A stretch of 63,711 bases of DNA from JAQVSH01 sp964451605. GTDB lineage: Bacteria; Bacteroidota; Bacteroidia; Bacteroidales; UBA4181. Positions 26,701 through 35,900 of the stretch are shown here, piece after piece. Each line of letters opens with the position of its first letter. The first letter of the stretch is position 1. The stretch lies in the NCBI GenBank assembly GCA_964451605.1, contig CAYVJA010000006.1, positions 1 through 63,711 on the forward strand, read 5' to 3'. Position numbers and translations under genes: made by a program. The notes under the pieces were generated by a model. That model was not told where the DNA came from. It saw nothing but the letters and a program-made list of their open reading frames with translations, and did not search any database.

Positions 26701-27220
26701 TTGGTTACTCAAAGAGGATCCGCTCGATGACGGAATTAAATTTAAAGGGTACCAACCCTGGAGGCCTCCTTTCTACTGGACGCCGATCACCAGCTCGGGT
26801 TGTTATGGCCTCTTCATCCGCTCCTCATATATCGTTAAATCGGGGAGTGGAAACCAGACAGCTTCCTGGACTGCACATATTCCTGAGTCGGGACGCTACG
26901 ACCTCTTTTACCATGTATACCGTGATGAATCGCTTCGCCAGAATCGGGGACGAGGTGGTCAGGGCGGTCAGGGCGGTCAGCGCGGCGGTCAGGGTGGTCA
27001 GCGTGGCAGCGAATATCAGAAGGGTGAGTATCAATTTACTGTTGAGTACGGACAGGTGGTCGAACAGCCCTATCTCGATCTTCAGGAGGCTGAGGATGGC
27101 TGGAACCAACTGGGAACCTACGACCTGCAGGCCGACTCGGTTCGGGTTACGCTCAGCAATAAAACAGAACTGCGTGCGGTGAATGCCGATGCCATAAAAT
27201 TTGTAAAAAGACAACAGTAA
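23780..27220 (+). CDS. ABC-2 permease with large M1-like and golvesin-like periplasmic region
   Basis: An 1146-residue protein. Residues 1-290 hold seven hydrophobic helices of an ABC-2-type permease; an odd number places the rest in the periplasm. Residues about 300-830 resemble the M1-aminopeptidase-like ectodomain found on some Bacteroidota ABC-2 permeases, but no HExxH zinc motif is present; the corresponding area reads 'MAQECMQPEMVLFPEKG' (about 580-596). Glycine-rich stretches occur near 856-870 and 1054-1076. The C-terminal part (about 1005-1146) resembles a golvesin/Xly-type beta domain ('SYIVKSGSGNQTASWTAHIP', 'NADAIKFV'). It is the likely partner of the ATPase at 22861. The ectodomain is probably binding rather than peptidase. 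Confidence 0.85.
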   Translation: MSSPHSIFSVAKYESRILARSWFFRIFAILSILILFGINMSTISEVAGNEWSFRAIPSSIPYMNLLFVTITQSIIAIFLSSEFLRRDKKLDTSVVFYVRPPSNAQYILGKTLGNLQVFLGLIFISLVITLIFNIVAQNSHVELVSYLEYFLLLSLPTLLFIMGLSFVLMLVLNNQALTFVLMLGYAGMMLFYVKGKFYGVFDFPAFQFPMFKSEITGYGHLRDILLHRGLYLFLGLGGIAYTIGLFKRIPNNPVERPVWMVIGTVFLAIGLACGVLFVAEAKGREQFRADMIALNNNYVAAPICQVTDINLKVEQQSDALLAEATLTGVAAGASDYFVFTLNPGFEVVSVTSGGSDLQFKRESQILEIKTGRAVAVGDTFSFAVKYKGVVDESIAYLDQPNTVLRDRREVNMMMVNHDKRYAFQESDYLLVTPELYWYPRSGTAYSDQNSDWNHSYFTRFQLDIKPRPGLLPISQGALEEKGDGWYHFSPTEPMPGLTLAVGNYVKNTMKVDSLEVSIFSIKGHDFYTGVLNQITDTLPTIIGERLADLSRNIKLDYCYPRFSIIEVPSHYTFYPRTWTMAQECMQPEMVLFPEKGFSIRQADIKGELVRSQRMGSRYGEATMTEKDYQMRAFRNIMELFANSNSRMFFGGGMNSRTRNTSVQQNPYYIYPQFYSFKYNIASPKWPIANYLLESYLQRGSAFSPMDFMRNMNGITDEEKVNVLLKKQSMAQILNDTSKRSLVPVLVGLKSEQLFAHGERSVGVDTLKKVIYEILDENRFRNFPFESFLNRLRDRSGADLLPVLTNWYNTTDVPSYFIGTPEIFRISGQDEDLYELTIRLENASDVDGLVKVNVSFGGGFTGGFGGGGGGRMAMFGSESESRVIFAGARESLEVVYHFLSAPRNVTVNTLVSQNLPVSVSLAMGRAEQVFRSLKPEAEYVVSQSLNTALPGEIIVDNEDPGFSMSKPELSGLLQHWLLKEDPLDDGIKFKGYQPWRPPFYWTPITSSGCYGLFIRSSYIVKSGSGNQTASWTAHIPESGRYDLFYHVYRDESLRQNRGRGGQGGQGGQRGGQGGQRGSEYQKGEYQFTVEYGQVVEQPYLDLQEAEDGWNQLGTYDLQADSVRVTLSNKTELRAVNADAIKFVKRQQ
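26940..27008 (+). repeat. in-gene tandem repeat encoding Gly-Gly-Gln/Arg
   Basis: About six imperfect 9-base units of the form GGCGGTCAG or GGCGGTCAGCGC encode a GGQ/GGR-rich loop inside the golvesin-like domain of the ABC-2 permease. It is likely to vary in copy number. Confidence 0.75.
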
Positions 27221-27247
27221 ATCAGATAATAATAAAATTCTTTTCGT

Positions 27248-28720
27248 ATGAAAACCAGGAACCGGTTATTCCTATTTGTGTTGATCTCGCTGGCTTTTTC
27301 GGCGATGTCTGTGAATGCGCAAACTACGCTGACAATCGAGGATGCGCTCGATATCGCATCAAAAAATAGTCCTGTTATGCGTAAGTCAATGCTCAATCTG
27401 CAGCGCTCTTCTCAGAATTTGATTGCACAGAGGGCCTCTTTGAAGTCTCAGTTCAATCTGAGCGTCAATCCGGCCACTTTTTCCAGAAGCCGGAAATTCG
27501 ACGACCGTGTTTCCCAGTGGTATACCAACGAATCGTACGGTTCGAACGGTACCTTTTCGGTCTCGCAGCCCATTCTCTTAACGGATGGGACTATTTCGCT
27601 CTCGAACTCCTTCAGTTGGCAGGACAGTAAATCGACCGTTAATGGCCAGGAAAACTCGAATCAGGTTTTCCAGAATAACCTTAACCTCCGTTTGAGCCAG
27701 CCTCTCTTTACCTATAATCGCAGGAAGATGGAGTTAAAAACCATTGAGCTGGAGTATGAGAATGCAGGTATAAGCTATGCCATGCAACGGTTGAACCTGG
27801 AGAAAAGCCTTACCCAGCAGTTCTATTCGGTGTATATGTCTCAGATGCAGCTCGATATCGCAAAAGATGAGTTGGCTAATGCAAAGATGAGCTACGACAT
27901 CATTAAGAACAAAGTGGATGCAGACCTTGCAGCCCGTGAAGAGTTGTATCAGGCCGAAGTGAACTACGCTTCTGCCGTATCTTCGGTTCAGGACCGTGAG
28001 GTTTCGCTGGCCAATGCAAAGGACGACTTTAAGCAGAACATTGGTATGGATATCAATGCCGATTTTATGGTTATGGCTGAGGTAAAATATGATTCGGTTG
28101 CCGTCGACCTAAAAAAGGCCGTTGACAACGCGTTGTCATCACGTATGGAACTTCGTCAGCGCGAGATTACCCTGGAAAATGCTATTTTCTCTATGATTCG
28201 TGTCAAGGCACAGAATGAATTCTCAGGTACTTTAAATGCTTCGATGGGTATCACCGGCGATAATGAGGATGTCGATAAGATCTTTAAAAATCAGACGCAA
28301 AGCCCCTCTGTTTCGGTTTCGTTTAATATTCCTCTGTATGACTTCGGCGAAAAGAAAGCCCGTATTAAAGCGCAGGAAGCATCCAATGAATCGAATGAAA
28401 TCGATTTTGAGGAGGAGAAGAAAACTATCGAACTCGATCTGCGCAAGGTGTACCGGAACCTGCAGAATCAGTTGAACCAGATTAAGATTGCCGAACAGAG
28501 CGTGCGGAATGCCCAGCTTACCTACGATCTTAACCAGGAACGTTACAGAAATGGCGACATCACCGGTATGAACATGAGCCAGTATCAGCAACAACTCTCT
28601 TCAAAAAAGGTGAGCTATTCGCAAGCACTGATCAATTACCGTATAGAACTTCTTAATCTCAAGGTTCAGGCACTTTACGATTTTGAGAAGGATCAGCCTG
28701 TTATTCCCTCCGAACTTTAG
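27248..28720 (+). CDS. TolC-family outer membrane efflux protein
   Basis: A 490-residue outer-membrane efflux protein with a signal peptide (about 1-25). It has two helical-barrel repeats starting at 'LTIEDALDIASKNSPVMRKS' and near 'VDLKKAVDNALSSRMELRQ'. It should supply the outer-membrane duct for the adaptor and RND pumps encoded downstream, and possibly for the upstream ABC parts too. It lies 27 bases after the ABC-2 permease gene and 71 bases before the adaptor gene. Similarity to the TolC at 13504 is only at family level. Confidence 0.93.
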   Translation: MKTRNRLFLFVLISLAFSAMSVNAQTTLTIEDALDIASKNSPVMRKSMLNLQRSSQNLIAQRASLKSQFNLSVNPATFSRSRKFDDRVSQWYTNESYGSNGTFSVSQPILLTDGTISLSNSFSWQDSKSTVNGQENSNQVFQNNLNLRLSQPLFTYNRRKMELKTIELEYENAGISYAMQRLNLEKSLTQQFYSVYMSQMQLDIAKDELANAKMSYDIIKNKVDADLAAREELYQAEVNYASAVSSVQDREVSLANAKDDFKQNIGMDINADFMVMAEVKYDSVAVDLKKAVDNALSSRMELRQREITLENAIFSMIRVKAQNEFSGTLNASMGITGDNEDVDKIFKNQTQSPSVSVSFNIPLYDFGEKKARIKAQEASNESNEIDFEEEKKTIELDLRKVYRNLQNQLNQIKIAEQSVRNAQLTYDLNQERYRNGDITGMNMSQYQQQLSSKKVSYSQALINYRIELLNLKVQALYDFEKDQPVIPSEL

Positions 28721-28791
28721 CCTGCTACTGTTGAATAATTTAACCATATCGACCGAAAAATAACCTCATCCTCTGTAAATACTTAATCTCT

Positions 28792-29850
28792 ATGAAAGCT
28801 TGCCTCAAAACTCTGGCCTCTCTTTTCCTTTTAGGAAGCATGGTGGCCTGTCAGCAGACGACCCAAAATGCATCGACCGAGATTGCAGCCCCCGTTTCTG
28901 TTCTCGAAGTGGTTCCCGGCTCTATTCAGACCTATCTGAGTGCCAATGGAACGGCTATGTCGGCCTCCGAACTTGCCATCAGCTCTGAAATGGCAGGTGA
29001 ATATCAGCTTCAGGTGAATCCTGCTACCGGCACCCTCTATAAGATGGGCGACCGCGTGAAAAAAGGTGCTGTGATTGTACGTTTCTCTGACCAGGAGTAT
29101 CTGAACGGTATTTCGATCGAAACCAAGAAGCTGAATCTGGAAATTGCAGAATCGGACCTGGAAAAGCAGAAATCGCTCTACGAAAAGGGCGGGGTTACTC
29201 AGACCGAGGTTCGCAATGCGGAGGTGAAACTGGCCAGTTCGAAAATCGATTATGAGAATGGACAGTTGCGTCTCGATAAGATGGAGGTGAAGGCCCCCTT
29301 CGACGGAGTGATAACCGAACTGCCCCATTATACACAGAATGCACGTCTTGCTTCGGGAAGCGCTCTCTTTTCGCTGATGGATTATTCCAAGATGTATATG
29401 GAGATCAACCTGCCCGAAAGTGCCATTTTGTCGGTGACCAAAGGTCAGAATGTGCTGATTACCCACTATACGCTTCCCGGCGATACCCTGATTGGTAAGA
29501 TCTCCGAGCTTTCGCCCGCCATCAGCAGCGAGACCCGTACCTTTAAATCGAAATTGGTGGTCGATAATCCCAAGCTTCTGATTCGTCCCGGTATGTTTGT
29601 AAAGGCCGACATTGTGGTTGCCAGCGCAGATAGTACTATCGTAATCGAAAAGGCTTTGGTTATCAGTAATCGCGGTAGAAAGTTTGTCTACGTAGTTGAG
29701 CAAAGCACCGCCAGAATGCGTCAGATTCAGACAGGGCTTGAAGATGCCGAAAATGTTGAGATTCTCAGCGGTTTGAATGTTGGCGATCAGTTAGTGATAA
29801 AAGGGTACGAGACACTTCGCGACAATGCTAAGGTCAAAGTGTTGAAATAA
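28792..29850 (+). CDS. RND efflux periplasmic adaptor lipoprotein
   Basis: A 352-residue membrane-fusion protein. The lipoprotein signal ends at C20 ('GSMVAC'). It has a lipoyl half ('GDRVKKGAVIVRF'), a coiled-coil hairpin (about 105-165, 'KKLNLEIAESDLEKQKSLYEK'), the second lipoyl half ('KAPFDGVITEL') and C-terminal barrel domains ending 'KGYETLRDNAKVKVLK'. It links an inner-membrane RND pump to TolC. It is the only adaptor in the operon, so it may serve both RND proteins encoded downstream. The next gene begins 8 bases after it. Confidence 0.93.
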   Translation: MKACLKTLASLFLLGSMVACQQTTQNASTEIAAPVSVLEVVPGSIQTYLSANGTAMSASELAISSEMAGEYQLQVNPATGTLYKMGDRVKKGAVIVRFSDQEYLNGISIETKKLNLEIAESDLEKQKSLYEKGGVTQTEVRNAEVKLASSKIDYENGQLRLDKMEVKAPFDGVITELPHYTQNARLASGSALFSLMDYSKMYMEINLPESAILSVTKGQNVLITHYTLPGDTLIGKISELSPAISSETRTFKSKLVVDNPKLLIRPGMFVKADIVVASADSTIVIEKALVISNRGRKFVYVVEQSTARMRQIQTGLEDAENVEILSGLNVGDQLVIKGYETLRDNAKVKVLK

Positions 29851-29858
29851 TAGCATCT

Positions 29859-32800
29859 ATGAAAAAACTACTCCAATTTGCAGTCGGGCAGCCTGTCACC
29901 ATCCTTATGATGGTGATGGCGCTTCTCTTGCTGGGAAAGATTTCCTACGATCAGTTGGGCGTTGACCTTCTCCCGAATCTGAATAGTCCGAAGCTCTTCG
30001 TAGAACTCTCTTCGGGCGAAAAACCCCCTGAGGAGATCGAAAAGCAGTTTATCGAAAGTATGGAGTCGATGGCCATCCGCCAGCGCGATGTTGTCCGCGT
30101 CTCTTCGGTGGTACGTGCGGGATCGGCACAGATGATTGTTGAGTACTCCTGGAGAAAGGATATGGATGAGGCATTTCTCGATCTTCAGAAGGCGCTTAGC
30201 AGTTATTCACAAAACAGTGCTATCGACGAACTCCGTATCACGCAACACGACCCTAACACTGAACCGGTTCTTCTGTTGGCCTTTTCGCATAAGACAATCT
30301 CCGATATGTCGGAATTACGCAAGGTTGCGGAGAGTTATGTGCGAAACGAGCTGATTCGACTGGAAGGTGTTGCCGATGTAACCCTTTCGGGCGAGGAGAT
30401 TACCGAACTGGTAATCAATACCGACAGGTACAAATTAAAGGCCTTTAACATTACCCTCGATGATATAGCATCGCGAATTACAGCCAGTAATCAGAGCCTC
30501 TCCGGAGGTCGTGTTACCGAATTGGGCCTTCAGTACATCGTAAAAGGGGTTTCGACGCTTCATAACGAAGAGGATTTTCGGAATCTGATTGTTGGGTATC
30601 GTAATGTAACTGCTTCCACTTCCGGAGCCTCCTCCGGTGCCGTCTCTTCGAAAGCTCCTGTCTATCTTAAGGATTTGGCCACGGTAGAGTTTAAAAACCG
30701 CCGACCCGAGAATATTGTACGGATGGATGGAAAAAGAAGTATGGGGCTTGCTGTCTATAAAGAGACCCGCTTTAATACCGTGACCACCGTAACCGAAGTT
30801 TTTAAAGCTCTCACTACTATAGAAAAAGCTCTTCCCGGTTATTCGCTCCAGGTTGTGAGCAACCAGGGTGAGTTTATTCAATCGGCTATTGAAGAGGTGA
30901 AGGGTACTGCCCTGATGGGTATTGCACTGGCCATTTTTGTGCTTTTTCTCTTCCTGCGCAGGATCGGGCTTACCCTTTTGGTGAGCACTGCCTTCCCCAT
31001 TTCGATTATTGCCACCTTTAATCTGATGTATTACAATGGGCTTACCCTCAATATTATGACGCTCGGCGGTCTTGCACTGGGAGCCGGTATGTTGGTGGAT
31101 AATGCCATTGTTGTCATTGAGAATATTTTCCGGAACCACGAAGAGGGGCTTTCCGCTGTCGATGCTTCTGTTACCGGAACTACTGAGGTGGGAGGGGCCA
31201 TTACTTCGTCGACGCTTACTACCATTGTGGTNNNNNNNNNNCTATTGTCTTCCTGCACGGGGCATCGGGTGAGTTGTTCAAGGATCAGGCACTTACGGTA
31301 ACCTACTCCCTGCTCTGTTCGCTCTTCGTGGCTGTTATGGTCATTCCTATGTTGTATAATCAGGTATATGGCAGAAGGAAGTTCAAGAATATCTCCTCTT
31401 TTCGGTTTGCCTCTTATGGCAGATTCCTTACGTCGCTGTTGCCCTATAAGTGGATGGTTATACTCATCTCTTTTCTACTGTTGGGATTTACCGCTATCAT
31501 GGTGCCCTATATTGGGATTGACTTTATGCCTAAACCCGAAAGCCGGTCGTTTGTATTGGAGGTGAAAATGCCTGAAGGTACTCGCCTCGAACGGACCTCG
31601 GCCACAATGGCCAGTATCGAAGAGATGATTTTGGAACTGGCCGGCGACACGCTCTGCAAGGTCTATTCGCATGCCGGCCCGGGAGCCGGTTTACAAACCG
31701 ATGTGTTTGAAGGAGAGCATACCGGTCAGATGAGAGTGCTTTTGCAGCCTCACCATCCTCCTGTTGAACAGCTTATTGCCGATTTGTCCCTGAATACTGA
31801 TAAGATTGAGGGGCTCGAACTGGCTTTCCGTCAGGACGAGAGTTCTCTCAGCTCTCTTCTGGGTTCGGAAGGGGCTCCGGTTGTGGTAGAAATCAAAGGC
31901 GAAGATCTAGATGAATTGGCGCAGCTCACCAACCAGGTGAAGGAACGAATGGAGGGTATTGAGGGCCTCTTCAATGTAGTCTCCTCTTCCGAAGACGGAG
32001 CTCCCGAGGTAGAAATTATGCTCGACCGGGTTCGTACAGGTATGTATAGTTTGAATGCCAGTAATATTGTGAACCAAATCAGTCAGCAACTGCAGGGAAA
32101 TGAGGCCGGAGAGGTAGAGTACGCCGGAGAGATGCGCCCCATCATGTTGAAGGTTCCCGAAATCAGCCTGAACGATTTGAGTATGTTACCGGTAACCAGC
32201 GGACAGCAGGAGTTCCGGCTGCATGAACTGGCCGAGTTGCGAATCTCTACGGCTCCCCGCGAAATTTTCCGGAGGAATCAGTCCCGCATCGGTAAGGTTA
32301 CTGCCAGTATCGAAGATTATGTCACGCTCGATCATGCGGCAAATGAAATTCGCCAAGCAGTGTCTGACATTCAATTGCCTGCAAATTATACGATTACGGT
32401 AACCGGCGAAGAGGAGAAGCGTCAGGAGGCCATGTCGAGCCTCGGCTGGGCCCTTATTCTCTCGGTTATTTTGGTCTATATGGTGATGGCAGCACAATTC
32501 GAGTCGCTTTCGCACCCCTTTACCGTACTCTTTACCTTGCCATTGGCGATTGTAGGTGCCCTTTTGGGCTTCCTGATTACCGGGATCTCTATCAATATCA
32601 TGGGTGTTATTGGGATTGTGATGTTGGTGGGTATAGCGGTGAATAGCTCCATTATTTTGGTTGACCGGATTAATCAGCTGAAAAAGAAGGGTTTGAATCG
32701 TCATGAAGCCATTGCCCTGGCCGGGCGTCAGAGAATCCGTCCTATTCTGATGACCGCCTCCACTACGATTCTGGCTTTACTTCCGCTTGCCTTTGGTTTT

Positions 32801-32989
32801 GGTACCAGTGCGGCCTTACGCGCTCCTATGGCAATTGCTGTGGTGGGCGGTATGGTTACAGCAACCATCCTCACACTGGTATTGATTCCCTGCGTGTACG
32901 ATGTGGTCGACTCGGCAACTGAACGTCTGTTCGGATCTTCTAAGGATGGGTCGTCCGAAGCTTCTCAATCAACGAAAATCAACTCCTGA
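29859..32989 (+). CDS. RND efflux permease (interrupted by a 10-N gap)
   Basis: A full-length RND pump of about 1042 residues if the gap is corrected. The N-terminal part has helix 1 ('QPVTILMMVMALLLLGKISY'), periplasmic porter repeats, and in helix 4 'GAGMLVDNAIVVIEN'. The C-terminal part has 'GIAVNSSIILVDRI' in helix 10. The aspartate pair of AcrB is D-N here and the helix-10 lysine is Asn, as in many SwrC/Bacteroidota-type RND proteins. The 10 N at 31232-31241 shift the frame, but a missing segment of 8 bases would restore it and match the expected 'VVFLPIVFLHG' motif, so this is one intact gene. It lies 2 bases before the RND-ABC fusion gene. Confidence 0.92.
31232..31241. other. assembly gap of 10 N, probably mis-sized
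   Basis: Upstream reading is in frame with 29859, downstream reading is shifted. Eight bases instead of ten join both halves of the RND pump in one frame of 1043 codons. The N count is therefore likely a placeholder. Confidence 0.9.
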
Positions 32990-32991
32990 GT

Positions 32992-35900
32992 ATGAACTTC
33001 ATCTTAGACAGGAAGGTTACCATCAGCATGATTTTTTTGGCGATTACCCTTTTAGGGGTAATCTCCTTCAATCAGCTGAAGATGGAACTTACGCCGAATG
33101 CCGAGTTGCCGGAATTGTACGTGCAGGTTTCATCGCGCACCGACCTCGACCCCAAATATATGGAATCGCAGGCCGTTATCCCTATCGAAGGGGCTATCGG
33201 CACTGTCGAGGGGGTGGAGTCTATCAATTCGTCGGTTAACGCCCGTCAGGCCACTATTACGGTTGCGTTCAAGCAGAATGTGCCCCTCAAATATGTTGCT
33301 CTGCGCCTTGAGGAGAAAATCAATCAGGTTGTAGGCTCTTTGGATGACGCATTCACTGTTTCGGTTACTCGTGCCAATACTGCCTCTTTGTCGAACACTC
33401 TCCTTGATGTGCAGGTTCGTGGCGATGGAGGGGTGAACCGGATACGTAATCTCGTAGATCAGGAGATTGTTCCTCATTTGGAGAACGTGGATGGGATTGC
33501 CTCTGTCTCGGTTTTTGGCGGCCAGCAAAAGACTGTTGAGATCCGTCTCGACAAAGAGGCTTGTAAAGCACTCGATCTCACACCTGCCCGGATCAGTTCG
33601 CTTCTCTCTTCGAATAAACTGAACCGAACCTATGTGGGTAACGTGAACGAAGGGAGCCAGCGCTTCTTTGTGCATGCCGAATCGGATTATGCCCAGGTTA
33701 CCGATATCGAGAGTATTGTGGTGGCCCCCGGCCCCATCCTGCTCAAGGATATTGCTACGGTTTATTTCGATGTAAAAGATGAGACTACCATCAGCCGTGT
33801 AAACGGGAAAGAGTCTGTTTCGGTTACATTGGTTAGCGATGCCCAGGCAAATCAGATAGATTTGGCCAGGAAGGCAATTTCCGAGGTGGAAGCACTCAAT
33901 GAAAAGATGCTCCCCTTTGGTTTAGAGCTTGTGGTGATGCAGAACTATGCCGAACCCATGGAAACCAATCTCCATGAAATCGGGAAATTGGCTCTCACCG
34001 GCGGTCTGCTGGCCGTCTTCATCCTCTTTATCTTTTTGCAGAATATCCGGCTGGTCTTCTTTATTTCACTGGCAATCCCCATCTCCATCTTTGCTGCCTT
34101 TAACTTCTTCTATGCCTATAATATTACACTGAACAGCTTTACCCTTATCGGTATGTCGCTGGCAGTAGGTATGCTGCTCGATAATAGTGTGGTGGTATTG
34201 GAGAATATCTACCGGCTCTCTTCTAAAGGTATGTCACCCAGGGAGGCCGTTTTGCAAGGTTCAACGGAAGTATGGCGGTCGATTGTGGCGGCGACCCTTT
34301 GCGTGGTAACTGTTTTTCTCCCTTTCATCTTTGCCGACAACTACATTATCCGGTTGTTGGGCTCGAACATCGGAGTCTCCATTATCTCTACACTATTGAT
34401 TTCGCTGCTGGTAGCCCTGCTGCTGATTCCGATGGCAGCCTATTTTGTGCTTACCCGTAAAAACTCCAAATCGCTCTTTTACCAGAAGGTCGAGATTCGG
34501 CAACGTCCCGTCCAGATTTACATGGCTATTCTCAAAATGAGTTTCCGGAAACCTGCCGTATTGATTATTGGCGGAATCGCCCTCTTTTTTGTCGCACTCT
34601 TCGCGGCGCTTTCGGTTCAAACCCAAACGTTGCGTCAGGTCGATACCGACAGGTTTAATATCTATATCACCATGCCTCAGGGAAGTACACTGGAGTCGAC
34701 CGATGAGGTGGTTACTTCGATTGAGGAGATATTAGATCAGATTGCCGAAAAACAGGACGTAATCTCGAAGATTCAGGAGCAGGAGGGTATGGTTACCCTG
34801 GTGCTGCAGGAGAATTTTAAGAAGATTAATAAGCGGTCTATGGCCGAGGTGAGGGCTGATGTCGAAACGCGTCTTCAGACCATTACAAAAGCGCAGATAA
34901 CCCTGTCGCAGGCCACTTCCGGCGGTTCGTTCGGAGGAGGTGCCACAGCGGGTATGGAGAATCTGATGCGGCTCATGGGTATTGGCGAGAACCGCGAGCG
35001 GGTTCTGATTAAGGGGCGCGATTACGAATTGATGCAATTGGTTGCGGAAGATCTCCGTTATTACATTACCGAGTTGGAGTGCATCTCGAATGCTTCGGTC
35101 TCCGCTTCAGGGAACCGGCCTGAGATTCACCTCAATTTCGATCCAATCCTGATGCTTGAATACGGACTGTCGGTGAATAGTGTCTCGTCCGAGCTTAACT
35201 CGCTGAGCCGTCAGGTTACTTCCGGTACCCAAATGACCTTTGGTACCGATGAGTACGATATCCTGATTCGTGAGGGTGAACCCGAAGAGAATGAGTCTGA
35301 ACAGCCTACTGGCCCAACGGTTGCAGATCTCCGCTCACTGCCTGTTCCCGGTTCGCAGGGCGGGCTTTATCAGGTGCAGGATATTGCGGGAGTTACCTAT
35401 TCGAGCGGTATGTCGAATATCCGGCGTGTTAATCAGGAGAAGCAGATCCAGGTCTATTACAACTTCTCGTCCGAAGCCAATGAATCGAAAGAACTGCTGG
35501 AAAGTTACCGTCTGGAAATTGACAATCTGATTGCCGGATACAACCTTCCGGCCGGTGTGGCGCTGCAGGTATTTCATCAGGAGGATGAGCTGGAGGATTT
35601 CTATTTCATGATTCTGGCTGCCTTCCTTCTCATCTTTATGATTCTGGCCTCCATTTTTGAGTCGTTGCTGACCCCCTTTGTACTGATGTTTGCCATTCCT
35701 CTGGCCGGTATCGGGTCGTTGGCGGCACTGGTCTTCTCGGGCAACTCCCTGCTCAACGCAAATACCATGATTGGCTTCCTGATTTTGCTGGGCGTGGTGG
35801 TGAATAACGGGATTATCCTGATTGACTACTCTTCCATTCTTCGTTCCAGAGGGTACCGCAGGAACCGGGCTTTGATGATGGCAGGGCTTTCGCGTCTGCG

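Noticed and set aside
26940..27008. CRISPR-like or VNTR array
   Set aside because: The units are 9 bases, in frame and encode a Gly-rich loop; there are no spacers or cas genes.
29859..31301. Separate truncated RND gene and second RND fragment (31274..32989)
   Set aside because: The break coincides with a 10-N gap; an 8-base gap would join them as one pump, so they are one gene.
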